Below are positions 17,938 through 27,362 of a stretch of 64,000 bases of DNA, piece after piece (position 1 is the stretch's first letter; every line of letters begins with the position of its first letter). The position numbers and the translations under genes are program-made. The notes under the pieces are model-generated. The model saw only the letters and a program-made list of their open reading frames with translations. It was not told the DNA's origin and did not search any database. The DNA is taken from the NCBI RefSeq assembly GCF_900109775.1, contig NZ_FOAX01000001.1, forward strand, positions 806,001-870,000. Direction: 5' to 3'. The DNA is from Pseudoxanthomonas sp. GM95. GTDB taxonomy: Bacteria; Pseudomonadota; Gammaproteobacteria; Xanthomonadales; Xanthomonadaceae.

Positions 17938-19542
17938 TCAGGATGCGCGCCGGCCTTGTTCTTCGGCCAGGCGCTGGCGCAAGGCCTCGGGCGTACTTGG
18001 TCGGCCGAACAGCCAGCCCTGCGCGCGCTCGGCGCCGGCTGCGCGGAACCAGTCGGCCTGGGCCTGGGTTTCCACGCCTTCGACCACCACCGACAGGTGC
18101 AGGGCGCGGGCCATGTCCAGGATTTGCGGCACCACCGAGGAGGTCACCGACTCGGTGTCCACGCGCGCGGTGAACGAGCGGTCCACCTTGATCGCATAGA
18201 CCGGCAGTTCGTTGAGGTAAGCCAGGCTGGAATAGCCGGTGCCGAAGTCGTCCACGTACACGCGATGGCCGGCCAGCGAGAAGCGCTGGGTGCCGGCGAT
18301 GGCGACCTCGCGCGCGGCGGTGGAATGCTCGGTCAGCTCGATGCCGATGCGCAGCGGCGCGATGCCGTGCTGGCGCAGCAGCGCGTCCATCTCGGCCAGA
18401 AAGCGGCTGTCGTCCAGGTCCTTGGCGGAGATGTTGAGGTTGATGGAAAAATCACCTTCGCCGGCCAGCAGGTCGCCGAAGTCCTCGACGATCTGGCGCA
18501 GCACCAGCGCGGTGATCTGGGTGACCCAGCCGCGCTGTTCGGCGACGGGGATGAAGCGCACCGGCGAGACCAGGCTGCCGTCGCGGTCGCGCCAGCGCAC
18601 CAGCGCTTCGGCGCCGACGGTGCGGCCATCGGCCAGGTCGACGATAGGCTGGTAATCCACGTGCAGCGCGCCGGTTTCGATCGCCGTGCGCAGCCGCGCG
18701 ACGAAGGTCTGGCGCTGGCTGCGCGCCAGCAGGATCGCCAGCGACAGGCTGCAGCCGGCAATCGCGCCCAGCGCGGCGCACAGTGCGAGCAGCGGCCACT
18801 GCACTTTCCACAGCGCGCTGAGGGTTTCGCTGGTGGCCACGCAGACGCGGGTGCTGGCGCTGCATCGGGGCACGATCAGGCTGCCGTCCTGATGGAAAGG
18901 CTGGCCTGCGAGGACGCGCGTCGCATCGGCCTGCAGCGGGTCGCCGTAGATGCGTAGCAGGCGGCGGCCGTCGCTGGCGGCGACCATGTAACGCATGCCA
19001 CCGGCGGCGTCGCTGGGGAAGGCCTCGCGATCCAGCACCACGTTTGTCTGGGCCGTACTGACCAGCGGCGCCTGCACGGATTTGGCCAGCAGCAGCGGCG
19101 TGGACGCGATCACCCCGACGCCATCGCTGGTCACCATGTCCGGTGCGGGCACCGGCGGCGGTTGGGCGATGCGCCATAGCGCCGCGCTGCACTGCAGCCG
19201 GCCGTCGCGCAGCCGGCCGATGTCCTTGATATAGCGGGTGCGGAAGACCAGCTCACGCATCCGGTCCAGTTCGTCGTCGGTGCAGAACGTGGCGGGTGAG
19301 GCATCGAAGGTGGTCAGGACTTCTTTCGACTCCTGCTCCAGTACTTCGCTGGCACCGAGCAGGCGCGCGGTATCGGCGGAGAGCTGCTGCTTGGCCACGC
19401 CCAGCACGATCGACCAGCCGATCAGGCCGCCGAGGATCAAGCCGATGCAGCTGGCCAGGGCGACCAGCAGGCAGGCCAGCAGGCGTTGGCTCTGCCGGCG
19501 GCGACGGTGTCCGTCAGCGGTCAACCTCGGGGTGTTCGGCAT
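17938..19542 (-). CDS. c-di-GMP phosphodiesterase with CSS-motif sensor and EAL domain
   Basis: 534 residues from the ATG at 19542. A transmembrane helix at about 21-48 and a second at about 250-273 bracket a periplasmic CSS-motif sensor with QCSA (Cys118) and further cysteines. The EAL domain starts near 285. EALVRW is at 312-317, and the other catalytic positions are kept (NLNIS, IELTEH, VDDFGTGYSSL, IKVDRSF, VVVEGVET, QGWLFGRP). It should hydrolyse c-di-GMP to pGpG. In the family, disulfide state of the periplasmic cysteines controls activity (as in E. coli PdeC). A diguanylate cyclase gene lies about 6 kb away. Confidence 0.9.
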   Translation of the reverse strand: MPNTPRLTADGHRRRRQSQRLLACLLVALASCIGLILGGLIGWSIVLGVAKQQLSADTARLLGASEVLEQESKEVLTTFDASPATFCTDDELDRMRELVFRTRYIKDIGRLRDGRLQCSAALWRIAQPPPVPAPDMVTSDGVGVIASTPLLLAKSVQAPLVSTAQTNVVLDREAFPSDAAGGMRYMVAASDGRRLLRIYGDPLQADATRVLAGQPFHQDGSLIVPRCSASTRVCVATSETLSALWKVQWPLLALCAALGAIAGCSLSLAILLARSQRQTFVARLRTAIETGALHVDYQPIVDLADGRTVGAEALVRWRDRDGSLVSPVRFIPVAEQRGWVTQITALVLRQIVEDFGDLLAGEGDFSINLNISAKDLDDSRFLAEMDALLRQHGIAPLRIGIELTEHSTAAREVAIAGTQRFSLAGHRVYVDDFGTGYSSLAYLNELPVYAIKVDRSFTARVDTESVTSSVVPQILDMARALHLSVVVEGVETQAQADWFRAAGAERAQGWLFGRPSTPEALRQRLAEEQGRRAS

Positions 19543-19678
19543 CGTTGTCCTGCATCCTTGTGCACGTCGTACTGCGTGTCCCGCCCTGGCCGCACTATAG
19601 CGAGCTGAAGTGGGCATTTCGCGCCGTATTGACCGTCATCGCGCAAGCATCGGCGCCGTCAACGCACAGGAGGCCGCC

Positions 19679-19864
19679 ATGGCCAGTTCGTCCGCATCGC
19701 CCCCGTGGAAGAAGAAAAATCCGGTCAAGCCGGCCGCGCGCGTGACCCTGACCGACGCGCAGAAGGCGCAGGCCAAGGCCCGCGCCGAAGCAGCCGGGCG
19801 TCGTTATCCCAACCTGGTCGACAACATGTACGTGGCGCGCCAGGCCAAGGACGGTGGCCAGTGA
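19679..19864 (+). CDS. small conserved-type protein, unknown function
   Basis: 61 residues, ATG preceded by CACAGGAGGCC, a strong Shine-Dalgarno that decides the start. The protein is Lys/Ala-rich and basic (PWKKKNPVKPAARVTLTD) with a helical, charged C-terminal half ending YPNLVDNMYVARQ. No transmembrane segment and no recognised domain. It overlaps the next small gene by 4 bp (GTGA), so they form a two-gene unit. Function unknown. Confidence 0.6.
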   Translation: MASSSASPPWKKKNPVKPAARVTLTDAQKAQAKARAEAAGRRYPNLVDNMYVARQAKDGGQ

Positions 19865-20013
19865 GCTGGCTGGGCCTGGTGATGGTGGTGGTGTTCGGCT
19901 ACCTGGCCTTCAAGGTGGCTGCGGTGCTGCTGAAGGGCGTGTTCTGGGTGCTGGTGATCGTCGGCATTTACTGGTTTGCCTCGTCGTTGCTGGGGTTGCC
20001 CTGGTTTTTCTGA
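19861..20013 (+). CDS. 50-residue membrane peptide
   Basis: Starts at a GTG that overlaps the preceding stop (GTGA). Nearly the whole sequence is hydrophobic: VMVVVFGYLAFKVAAVLLKG, then VFWVLVIVGIYWFASSLLG, ending in LPWFF. It is predicted as one or two membrane helices. Translational coupling to the basic 61-residue protein suggests they act together. Too short for many gene finders. Function unknown. Confidence 0.55.
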   Translation: MSWLGLVMVVVFGYLAFKVAAVLLKGVFWVLVIVGIYWFASSLLGLPWFF

Positions 20014-20030
20014 ACGCTGTCATCCAGGTT

Positions 20031-20052
20031 AAGCCGGCGCCTCACCCGGCTT
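20031..20052. terminator. stem-loop after the small gene pair
   Basis: AAGCCGG and CCGGCTT form a perfect 7-bp stem with an 8-nt loop between two convergent genes. There is no proper T-run. Confidence 0.35.
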
Positions 20053-20158
20053 GAACATCGGCATCTCCAAGATGCGCCCACGTCCGCTCCCGCCGGGGTT
20101 GGAGTCCAGCTCCTGACCGGCCCGTGCGGACGACCAATTCGGCCTTGAAACAGCTGGT

Positions 20159-21400
20159 TTACAGGCCTTGCAGCCAGGCCGTCGCGCCCTTCGCGGCGCG
20201 GCGGCCGCTCGCAAAACACGCGGTCAGCAGATAGCCGCCGGTCGGGGCCTCCCAGTCCAGCATCTCGCCAGCGCAGAACGTGCCTGGCAGGCCCGCAAGC
20301 ATCAACACAGCGTCCAGCGCTTCAAGCCGTACGCCGCCAGCGCTGCTGATGGTTTCGGCCACCGGGCGTGCGCGTTGCAGGGTCAGCGGCAGGCGATGGA
20401 TGGCTGCGGCCAGCTGCGCAGGATCGTTGCGCGCTGCGGCATCGGTGACTTCGAACACCAGCGCAGCCTTGGGCCCTTCGATGCCGGCGGCGCGACGCAG
20501 GTGGTCGCCGATCGAACGCCCCTTGCGTGGGCGTGACAGCTCGGTCATCAGCCGGTCCAGATCGCGGCCGGGTGCCAGGTCCAGTTCCAGCCGTGCACTG
20601 CCGTCGCGTTCGATGGCCTCGCGCAGGTCCGGCGCGATCGCGTAGATCACGCTGCCTTCGATCCCGGTTTCAGTCAGCACGCATTCGCCCTGTTGCGCAT
20701 GGGCATTGCCTTGCGCATCGCGCCAATGCGCAACAACGGGCTTGAGCGGCGCGCCAGCGTGCTTGGCCATGTGCGCGCTGAAGGCGATATCGAAGCCGCA
20801 GTTGGCTGGCTTCAATGGAGCGACCTCTACGCCGCGCGCGGCCAGCCACGGTTGCCACGCGCCATCGGAGCCCAGCTGCGGCCAGCTCGCGCCGCCCAGG
20901 GCCAGCACGGTCGCGTCAGGCTCGATGTGCAGCGCGCCATCGGGGGTGTCGAAGCGCAGCGCGCCATCGTCGGCCCAGCCGGTCCAGCGATGCTGCACGT
21001 GAAAGCGCACGCCTTGTTCCTTCAGCCGACGCACCCAGCCGCGCAGCAGCGGCGCGGCCTTCAGGTCGGTGGGGAACACGCGCCCGGAGCTGCCGACGAA
21101 GGTCTCCACGCCCAGGCCCGCGGCCCACGCGCGCAGCGCCTCTGCATCGAAATCGTCCAGCCATGCACCGACCTCGCCCGCACGTTCGCGGTAGCGCGCG
21201 TCGAAGCCGGGGCGCGTCTCGGAGTGGGTGAGGTTCATGCCGCCCTTGCCGGCGATCAGGAACTTGCGCCCGACCGAGCCTTTGGCTTCATACAGATCGA
21301 CGGAAAGGCCGGCGGCGCGGGCGGTTTCGGCGGCCATCAGGCCGGCCGGGCCACCGCCGATGATGGCCAGGGTACGGGCGTGGAGAGGTGCTGCGGACAT
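20159..21400 (-). CDS. HI0933-like / TIGR03862-type FAD-dependent oxidoreductase
   Basis: 413 residues from the ATG at 21400. The dinucleotide-binding motif GGGPAGLMAAE starts at residue 15, followed by GRKFLIAGKGGMNLTHSE and the C-terminal AGEMLDWEAPTGGYLLTACF block typical of the HI0933 / YhiN / BaiN flavoprotein family. It is a cytoplasmic flavoprotein whose natural substrate is not established for this family. It is transcribed away from the beta-lactamase-fold gene, with a shared intergenic region of about 120 bp. Confidence 0.85.
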   Translation of the reverse strand: MSAAPLHARTLAIIGGGPAGLMAAETARAAGLSVDLYEAKGSVGRKFLIAGKGGMNLTHSETRPGFDARYRERAGEVGAWLDDFDAEALRAWAAGLGVETFVGSSGRVFPTDLKAAPLLRGWVRRLKEQGVRFHVQHRWTGWADDGALRFDTPDGALHIEPDATVLALGGASWPQLGSDGAWQPWLAARGVEVAPLKPANCGFDIAFSAHMAKHAGAPLKPVVAHWRDAQGNAHAQQGECVLTETGIEGSVIYAIAPDLREAIERDGSARLELDLAPGRDLDRLMTELSRPRKGRSIGDHLRRAAGIEGPKAALVFEVTDAAARNDPAQLAAAIHRLPLTLQRARPVAETISSAGGVRLEALDAVLMLAGLPGTFCAGEMLDWEAPTGGYLLTACFASGRRAAKGATAWLQGL

Positions 21401-21521
21401 CGCGCCATTATGGCATCGGGCCTGCACGCCGCTGCCGCGCATGACCGATGGCAGACCCGGGCACGCGGCCGCGCCGGTATCGTGCGAGCCTGTCCTTCTT
21501 CCATTGAAACAGGGGAATCCG

Positions 21522-23129
21522 ATGCGTGTGATGCCGACCCTTGCCGGCGCGTTGTTGACGGCCGGTCTGCTGGCGCCCGTGCCCGCGGTGCTGGCGCAGG
21601 ACGCCGCGCCGATGCCGGCGCAGCTGCAGGACTTCGACGCCTATGTCGACAAGACCCGCGAGACCTTCGACGTGCCCGGCATCGCGGTGGCCATCGTCAA
21701 GGACGGGCGGGTGGTGCTGGAGCGCGGCTACGGCCTGCGCGAGCTGGGCAAGCCGGAAAAGGTCGATGCCAAGACCCTGTTCGCCATCGCGTCGAACACC
21801 AAGGCGTTCACCTCGGCTTCGATCGCGATGCTGGCCGACGAGGGCAAGCTGAGCCTGGACGATCGCGTCATCGACCACCTGCCGTGGTTCCGCATGTCCG
21901 ATCCGACCGTCACCCATGAGATGCGTATCCGCGACCTGCTGGCGCATCGCAGCGGCCTGTCGCTGGGCGCGGGCGACCTGCTGTACTGGCCGACCACGAC
22001 CTACACCAACAAGGAAGTGGCCGAGCGCCTAAAGGATGTGCCGCTCAAGGGCGGATTCCGCTACCAGTACGCCTACGACAACATCCTGTTCGGCGTGGCC
22101 CAGCTGGTGATCGAACAGGCCGCAGGGATGCCGTACAAGCAGTTCCTGCAGCAGCGCTTCTTCAAGCCGCTGGGCATGGACGACACCGTCTACAACAGCG
22201 ATGACCTCAAGCCCGGCGATGACGTGGCGATGGGACACGCCAAGGCCGACTTCAAGGATCTGCAGCCCGCGCCGCGCATGACCTGGTCGAATGTCGGCGG
22301 CGCTGGCGGCATCTATTCCAGCGTGCACGACCTGTCCAAGTGGGTGGCCGCCCAGCTCAATGGCGGGGTGATCTCGGGCGAGGGCGATGACGCCAAGCGG
22401 CTCTTCAGCGCCAAGCGCCAGGCCGACATGTGGACCATGCTCACGCCGATCCCGGTCAACGAACCGTCGTTGCCGGAACTGGCCGCGACCAAGCCCAACT
22501 ACTTCGGCTACGGCGAAGGCTGGATGCTGTCCGACTACCGCGGCCGCAAGCTGGTGTGGCACACCGGCGGCTGGCCGGGCATGGTCTCGCGCATCACCCT
22601 GGTACCGCAGGAGAAGCTCGGCATCATCGTGCTGACCAACCAGGAAGTGGGCGCTGCGTTCAATGCGGTCACAATGCGCGCGCTGGACGCCTATCTGGAA
22701 GCCCCCAAGACTGACTGGAATGCCGCCTATGCCAAGGCCGTGGCCAAGTCGCAGGGCGATGCGGACGAAGGCTGGAAGAAGCACCAGGCCGCGCGCGATG
22801 CCAAGTCCAAGCCTTCGCTGCCGCTGGCGCGTTACGCGCAGACCTATCGTGATGCGTGGTACGGCGACATCGTGATTGCGCAGGAAGCCGGCAAGCTGGT
22901 GATCCGCTTCTCCAAGACCCCGCAGCTGGTCGGCGACCTGACCCCGTGGCAGCACGATACCTTCGTGGTGCGCTGGCGCGAGCGCTGGCTCAACGCCGAT
23001 GCGTTCCTGACGTTTGATCTGGATGCCGACGGCAAGATCACCGGCGCCGATATCAAGCCGATCTCGCCGCTGACCGACTTCAGCTTCGACTTCCAGGATC
23101 TGGTGTTGAAGCCGGTGAAAGAAGACTGA
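21522..23129 (+). CDS. serine hydrolase of the beta-lactamase / PBP4* family
   Basis: 535 residues, ATG preceded by AGGGGAAT. A signal peptide ends near residue 26 (AVLAQ). The catalytic SxxK is S91-N-T-K94, the YxN motif is Y185-D-N187 and HTGG at 347-350 replaces KTG. The C-terminal 130 residues form a DUF3471-like beta domain. This is the class C/esterase-like architecture; members act as D-aminopeptidases, esterases or have unknown peptidoglycan roles, and it need not confer beta-lactam resistance. It is probably periplasmic. Confidence 0.85.
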   Translation: MRVMPTLAGALLTAGLLAPVPAVLAQDAAPMPAQLQDFDAYVDKTRETFDVPGIAVAIVKDGRVVLERGYGLRELGKPEKVDAKTLFAIASNTKAFTSASIAMLADEGKLSLDDRVIDHLPWFRMSDPTVTHEMRIRDLLAHRSGLSLGAGDLLYWPTTTYTNKEVAERLKDVPLKGGFRYQYAYDNILFGVAQLVIEQAAGMPYKQFLQQRFFKPLGMDDTVYNSDDLKPGDDVAMGHAKADFKDLQPAPRMTWSNVGGAGGIYSSVHDLSKWVAAQLNGGVISGEGDDAKRLFSAKRQADMWTMLTPIPVNEPSLPELAATKPNYFGYGEGWMLSDYRGRKLVWHTGGWPGMVSRITLVPQEKLGIIVLTNQEVGAAFNAVTMRALDAYLEAPKTDWNAAYAKAVAKSQGDADEGWKKHQAARDAKSKPSLPLARYAQTYRDAWYGDIVIAQEAGKLVIRFSKTPQLVGDLTPWQHDTFVVRWRERWLNADAFLTFDLDADGKITGADIKPISPLTDFSFDFQDLVLKPVKED

Positions 23130-23136
23130 AAACCCA

Positions 23137-23206
23137 TGTGGGAGCCACTTCAGTGGCGATGGAGCTTTGCCGAGAAAGCCACATCGCTGCTGAAGCAGCT
23201 CCCACA
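23137..23206. repeat. REP-like palindrome, copy 2
   Basis: 70 bp from TGTGGGAGC to GCTCCCACA. The left half CCACTTCAGTGGCGATGGAG is identical to the matching part of copy 3 (46026) over its first 16 bases. It lies between the convergent beta-lactamase-fold and FKBP genes. Confidence 0.85.
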
Positions 23207-23215
23207 CACAGTCGC

Positions 23216-23653
23216 TTACTGCGGCTTGACGTCCAGCAACTCGACGTCGAACACCAGCGACGCGCCCGGCGGGATCACGCCGCCGGCGCCGGCATCGCCG
23301 TAGCCCATGTCGGCCGGGATCAGCAGGGTGCGCTTGCCGCCGACTTTCATGCCTTCCACACCCTGGTCCCAGCCCTTGATGACCGTGCCGCCACCGAGCG
23401 GGAAGGTGAAGGGTTCGCCGCGATCGACCGAGCTGTCGAACTTCTCGCCGTGCTTGTCCGGCTTGGTGTCGTCATAGATCCAGCCGGTGTAGTGCACCGT
23501 CACGTTGCTGCCGGCGGTGGCGACCGCGCCGGTGCCCGGGGCGGTGTCGTTGCGCTGCAGCGTGGCGACGCTGCCGTGCAGTTCGACCGGCGGCTTGGCG
23601 GGGGTGCAGGCGGCCAGCGCAAGCGCCAACGCAAGGGGAGTCCACAGGCGCAT
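23216..23653 (-). CDS. FKBP-type peptidyl-prolyl isomerase lipoprotein
   Basis: 145 residues. The lipobox LALAAC gives Cys16 as the lipidation site, so it is a lipoprotein facing the periplasm or outer membrane. The FKBP fold is shown by [43 protein letters not shown] and [18 protein letters not shown]. It catalyses cis-trans isomerisation of prolyl bonds during folding of secreted proteins. The stop is 9 bp from the REP-like palindrome. Confidence 0.92.
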   Translation of the reverse strand: MRLWTPLALALALAACTPAKPPVELHGSVATLQRNDTAPGTGAVATAGSNVTVHYTGWIYDDTKPDKHGEKFDSSVDRGEPFTFPLGGGTVIKGWDQGVEGMKVGGKRTLLIPADMGYGDAGAGGVIPPGASLVFDVELLDVKPQ

Positions 23654-23730
23654 CGCGCGCTCCTTCGTTCGGGTTGAAAGCGCGACACCCTAGCAGGGAT
23701 GGCACGCGTCCAGGCCGGTATCCTGTGCAC

Positions 23731-24096
23731 ATGGCCAAGCTCCTGCTCAATCTGCGCAATGTCCCCGACGACGAGGCCGACGAGGTCCGTACGTGGCTGG
23801 CGCGCGAGAAGATCGCGTTCTACGAAACCACGCCCAGCAGCTGGGGCATTTCCCACGGCGGCATCTGGCTGGAAGACGACGCGCAGCTGCCGCGCGCCAA
23901 GGCGCTGATGGCCGATTACCAGGCTGCGCGCAGTGCCGCCGCGCGCGCTTCAGCCGAGCAGGCGCGTCAGGACGGCCAGGCGGAAACCTTCGCCAGCCAG
24001 CTGCGCGCGCGGCCGCTGTATGTGGGCGGCGTGCTGGTGGTGATCGTGGTGATCGTCGTGGTGACCCTGGCGCTGCCGTGGTGGTTGCTGCACTAG
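23731..24096 (+). CDS. DUF6164-like single-pass membrane protein
   Basis: 121 residues from the ATG at 23731. The N-terminal half reads like a DUF2007/DUF6164 small alpha-beta domain (LLNLRNVPDDEADEVRTWLA, FYETTPSSWGISHGGIWL) followed by a helical linker and one C-terminal transmembrane helix (VGGVLVVIVVIVVVTLALPW). Function unknown. It is divergent from the FKBP gene, with 77 bp between starts. Confidence 0.7.
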   Translation: MAKLLLNLRNVPDDEADEVRTWLAREKIAFYETTPSSWGISHGGIWLEDDAQLPRAKALMADYQAARSAAARASAEQARQDGQAETFASQLRARPLYVGGVLVVIVVIVVVTLALPWWLLH

Positions 24097-24115
24097 GCCG
24101 GGATCTCACGCGAGT

Positions 24116-24577
24116 TCAGTGCGGTGGCGATCCCGGGAACAGCTCGGCCAGCGCATCGAGCATCGTGCGCCAGCCGTTGCGCGTGCGCTCCAGGTAGGCC
24201 GCCCACTGCGGATCGATCACATGGGTCAGGGCGAGGTGACACCCCGCGCCATCGTCGGCAAAGGCCAGGCTGACCTCGCTCAGCGCATCCTCGCCGTGGC
24301 CTTGCACGCCCCAGCTGAAAGCCAGCAAGGTCGGGCGGTCGAGGCTGCGGTACTGGCCGATGTGGTGGATGACGGTGCCGCCGCGATCCACCCGCAGCGA
24401 GAACCGCCCGCCCACGCGCGGATCCAGGTCCAGCCCCAGCACGCGCTCGCCGGCGACGTGGCCGAACATCCACATGCCCAGCGTGCGCGGCGTCAGCCAG
24501 GCGTCGAACACGCGCTCGGGCGTGGCGGCGAAATGGCGGGTGAGGGTGATCTGCAGCGGCGCGGAGGTGTCGGACAT
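24116..24577 (-). CDS. SRPBCC (AHSA1-type START) domain protein
   Basis: 153 residues from the ATG at 24577; the open frame extends upstream but MSDTSAPLQITLTRHF fits the family start. The single domain has FAATPERVFDAWL, the VGGRFSLRV strand and the WRTMLDALAELF C-terminal helix of the activator-of-Hsp90 (AHSA1)-like SRPBCC fold. Members bind hydrophobic ligands; the ligand here is unknown. It is divergent from trhO, with about 120 bp between starts. Confidence 0.8.
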   Translation of the reverse strand: MSDTSAPLQITLTRHFAATPERVFDAWLTPRTLGMWMFGHVAGERVLGLDLDPRVGGRFSLRVDRGGTVIHHIGQYRSLDRPTLLAFSWGVQGHGEDALSEVSLAFADDGAGCHLALTHVIDPQWAAYLERTRNGWRTMLDALAELFPGSPPH

Positions 24578-24701
24578 GGGGCGGACGTGCCGGGAGCCAG
24601 GGAAAGCGGTGACGCGCAGGCTGCCCCGATGTCGACACGCGCGCAACCGGCACAGGCCCGGCGCCCGGCCGCCGGCAGGGCAAACGGCTAAAATGCGCGG
24701 C

Positions 24702-25442
24702 ATGGTCCTGAATATCGCCGCCTACCACTTCGTCGCCATCGACGATCCCCGCGCCCTGGCCGATGCGCTGTACGCGCGCGCCGAAGCCGCGGCGCTGCTG
24801 GGCACCATCCTGGTGGCGCCGGAAGGGCTGAACCTGTTCCTCGCTGGCGAGCCGGCCGCTTTGAACGCCTTCCTGGCGACGGTGAAGGACGATCCGCGCT
24901 TCGCCACGTTGCTGGTCAAGGAAAGCCACAGCGACACCGTGCCCTTTGCCCGGCTCAAGGCCAAGATGAAGCCGGAAATCATCACCTTCCGCCACGACGG
25001 CACCGCGCCGGTCGGCCGCGAACGCGCGCCCGCGGTGACACCGGCCGAGCTGGCGCGCTGGCTGGACCAGGGCCACGACGATGCCGGCAAGCCGGTCGTG
25101 CTGCTGGATACCCGCAACGAGGAAGAATTCGGCCACGGCAGCTTCGCCGGCGCGCTGACCTTGCCGATCACCGACTTCACCGAGCTGCCCGACGCGCTGG
25201 CGCCACATCGCCCCGCGCTGGCCGACGCCACGGTGGTGAGCTTCTGCACCGGCGGCGTGCGCTGCGAAAAGGCCGCGCTATGGATGCACGACACCGGCAT
25301 GACCAACGTGCTGCAGCTCGAAGGCGGCATCCTGGGCTACTTCGAACAGGTCGGCGGCCGTCACTACGACGGTGCCTGCTTCGTCTTCGACCAGCGCGTG
25401 GCGCTCAAGCCTGATCTGTCGCCGATCGCACCCGAGGCCTGA
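24702..25442 (+). CDS. trhO: tRNA uridine(34) hydroxylase (rhodanese-related)
   Basis: 246 residues from the ATG at 24702; an in-frame ATG three codons upstream is possible. The N-terminal acylphosphatase-like domain (ILVAPEGLNLFLAG) is followed by a rhodanese domain with LLDTRNEEEFGHG and the active-site loop FCTGGVRCEKA, catalytic Cys182. TrhO (YceA) makes 5-hydroxyuridine at the wobble position of certain tRNAs in an oxygen-dependent reaction. It converges on the GGDEF gene, leaving only 3 bp between stops. Confidence 0.9.
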   Translation: MVLNIAAYHFVAIDDPRALADALYARAEAAALLGTILVAPEGLNLFLAGEPAALNAFLATVKDDPRFATLLVKESHSDTVPFARLKAKMKPEIITFRHDGTAPVGRERAPAVTPAELARWLDQGHDDAGKPVVLLDTRNEEEFGHGSFAGALTLPITDFTELPDALAPHRPALADATVVSFCTGGVRCEKAALWMHDTGMTNVLQLEGGILGYFEQVGGRHYDGACFVFDQRVALKPDLSPIAPEA

Positions 25443-25445
25443 GCC

Positions 25446-26522
25446 TTAGCTGGCGCGCAGGATCCGGTCGCGGCCGTCGCGCTTGGCCTGCAGCAGGGCC
25501 TGGTCAGCGCGGCGCATGGCGTCTTCGAGGTGTTCGGTGGTGCGGACCTGGCTCAGGCCGGCGCTGAAGGTGATCGGTCGCTGGAACGAGATCGCGCGGA
25601 CCGCATCGCACAGGTCCTGCACGATCCGCAGCGCAGGCTGCTCTAGCAGGCCAGGCATCAGCAGCACGAATTCCTCGCCGCCAAGCCGGCCGACGATGTC
25701 CTGGCGCCGGGTGTGGCGCCGCATCACGTCGGCCACCAGGGAAAGCGCGCGGTCGCCGGCGGCGTGGCCCAGTTCGTCGTTGATGCGCTTGAAGTAATCC
25801 AGGTCCAGATACGCCACGGCCATCGGCTTGCGGGTGTCGCGGGTCAGCGTAAACAGCTCGCGCGCATTGCGGAACCAGCCTTCGCGATTGAGCAGGCCGG
25901 TCAGCATGTCCACGTCGGCGCGCATCTCCAGCTGGTGGCGTAGTTCGAACAGCTCCAGCGCGATCTCCAGCCGCTGGCGGCGCATGAACAGGCCGGCGAT
26001 CACGCCCAGCGTCACCGCGCCGAGCGAAGTGCCCCAGATCCCCATCGGCACCTGGTGCCAGGCCATCAGGCCGACCAGCGGCACGATCAGCACTGCGGCC
26101 ATCAGGAAGGTGTCGCGGATGCGGATGGTCAGCGGCAGCACCTGCAGCGCCACCAGCATCAGCACCACGTGGACCAGGCTCATGCGCGCCGGTTCGATCT
26201 GCACGGTGAAGACCGTGCCGACGCTGATCGCGGCGATGCCCAGGATTGCCAGCAGCGTGGCGACGTTCTCGCCCAGCAGGCGGCGTTGGATCGCCAGGCC
26301 CAGCGCGACCATCAGGGCCGACAGGGCCAGGCGCAGCGGCAGGCTCTTGGACGCCAGCGGCAGCTCCTGCACGAGCTCGCGCAGGCCGCCGATCAGGAAC
26401 AGCATCGGCATCGACAGGAACAGCACCACGACATAGCGACGCGACTGCTCACGCTGCTGGGCAATCAGCTCCTGCCGCTGCTCCGGCGCCAGGTCATCGA
26501 CCCGGCCATTCAACCAACGCAT
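25446..26522 (-). CDS. membrane-anchored diguanylate cyclase (GGDEF)
   Basis: 358 residues. About six transmembrane segments occupy residues 30-180, with no recognised sensor domain. The cyclase domain starts near 205 (DMLTGLLNREGW) and has the active-site loop GGEEF at 281-285. RRQD at 272-275 sits five residues before it and matches the RxxD inhibitory site, so product inhibition by c-di-GMP is predicted. It condenses two GTP into c-di-GMP. It is divergent from the GST gene. Confidence 0.92.
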   Translation of the reverse strand: MRWLNGRVDDLAPEQRQELIAQQREQSRRYVVVLFLSMPMLFLIGGLRELVQELPLASKSLPLRLALSALMVALGLAIQRRLLGENVATLLAILGIAAISVGTVFTVQIEPARMSLVHVVLMLVALQVLPLTIRIRDTFLMAAVLIVPLVGLMAWHQVPMGIWGTSLGAVTLGVIAGLFMRRQRLEIALELFELRHQLEMRADVDMLTGLLNREGWFRNARELFTLTRDTRKPMAVAYLDLDYFKRINDELGHAAGDRALSLVADVMRRHTRRQDIVGRLGGEEFVLLMPGLLEQPALRIVQDLCDAVRAISFQRPITFSAGLSQVRTTEHLEDAMRRADQALLQAKRDGRDRILRAS

Positions 26523-26632
26523 CCTTGTCGCCCCTGATTCGACCCGCCCACGATAGCCAAAAATCTCGACGACGCGTTGCCACGGAAGACATCGCTATGA
26601 TCGGCCAGCCGTTTTTTCGTCCGGAGCCCGAC

Positions 26633-27304
26633 ATGATCACCGTCCACCACCTCAACAATTCCCGCTCGCAGCGGGTGCTGTGGCTGCTGGAGGAGCTGGG
26701 CCTGGATTACACCGTGCTGCGCTACCAGCGCGATCCGCGCACCATGCTCGCGCCGCCGGAACTGAAGAAGATCCATCCGCTGGGCAAGTCGCCGGTGGTG
26801 GAGGACGACGGCCGCCTGCTCGCCGAGTCCGGCGCGATCATCGAGTACTTGGTGGACACCTACGATGCCGCGCGCAGCCTGGCGCCCACGCCCGGCACCG
26901 ACGTCCACCTGCGCTATCGCTACTGGCTGCATTACGCCGAAGGCTCGCTGATGCCGCCGCTGCTGATCACGCTGGTGTTCAACCGGATCCGCAGCGCGCC
27001 GATGCCATTCTTCGCCAAGCCCATTGCCCGCGGCATCGCCGACAAGGCGCTGGCAGGATTTGCGCGGCCGCAGGTCAAGCTGCACCTGGATTACCTGGAG
27101 GCCGAGCTGGGCCGCAGCCAGTGGTTCGCCGGGCAGGATTTCACGGCCGCCGACATCCAGATGAGTTTCCCGCTGGAGGCGGCGCAGGCGCGCTACGGAT
27201 TCGAGGGGTATCCGCTGCTGGCGCGGTTCATCGAACGCATCCACGCGCGGCCGGCCTACCAGCGGGCGCTGGCGCAGGGCGGCCCGTACGACCTGATGAG
27301 CTGA
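26633..27304 (+). CDS. glutathione S-transferase
   Basis: 223 residues from the ATG at 26633; an in-frame ATG at 26597 would add 12 residues. The thioredoxin-like N-domain ([42 protein letters not shown]) and all-helical C-domain ([15 protein letters not shown]) are complete. Residues SRSQR near the N-terminus are the usual GSH-activating site of the bacterial GstA/GstB-like group. It detoxifies electrophiles with glutathione; the substrate is unknown. Confidence 0.9.
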   Translation: MITVHHLNNSRSQRVLWLLEELGLDYTVLRYQRDPRTMLAPPELKKIHPLGKSPVVEDDGRLLAESGAIIEYLVDTYDAARSLAPTPGTDVHLRYRYWLHYAEGSLMPPLLITLVFNRIRSAPMPFFAKPIARGIADKALAGFARPQVKLHLDYLEAELGRSQWFAGQDFTAADIQMSFPLEAAQARYGFEGYPLLARFIERIHARPAYQRALAQGGPYDLMS

Positions 27305-27362
27305 ATACAGCGTCGCACCGGCAGGGGTGGAAGCGCGGCCCCGATGGCCGCATGTTCAAGCC

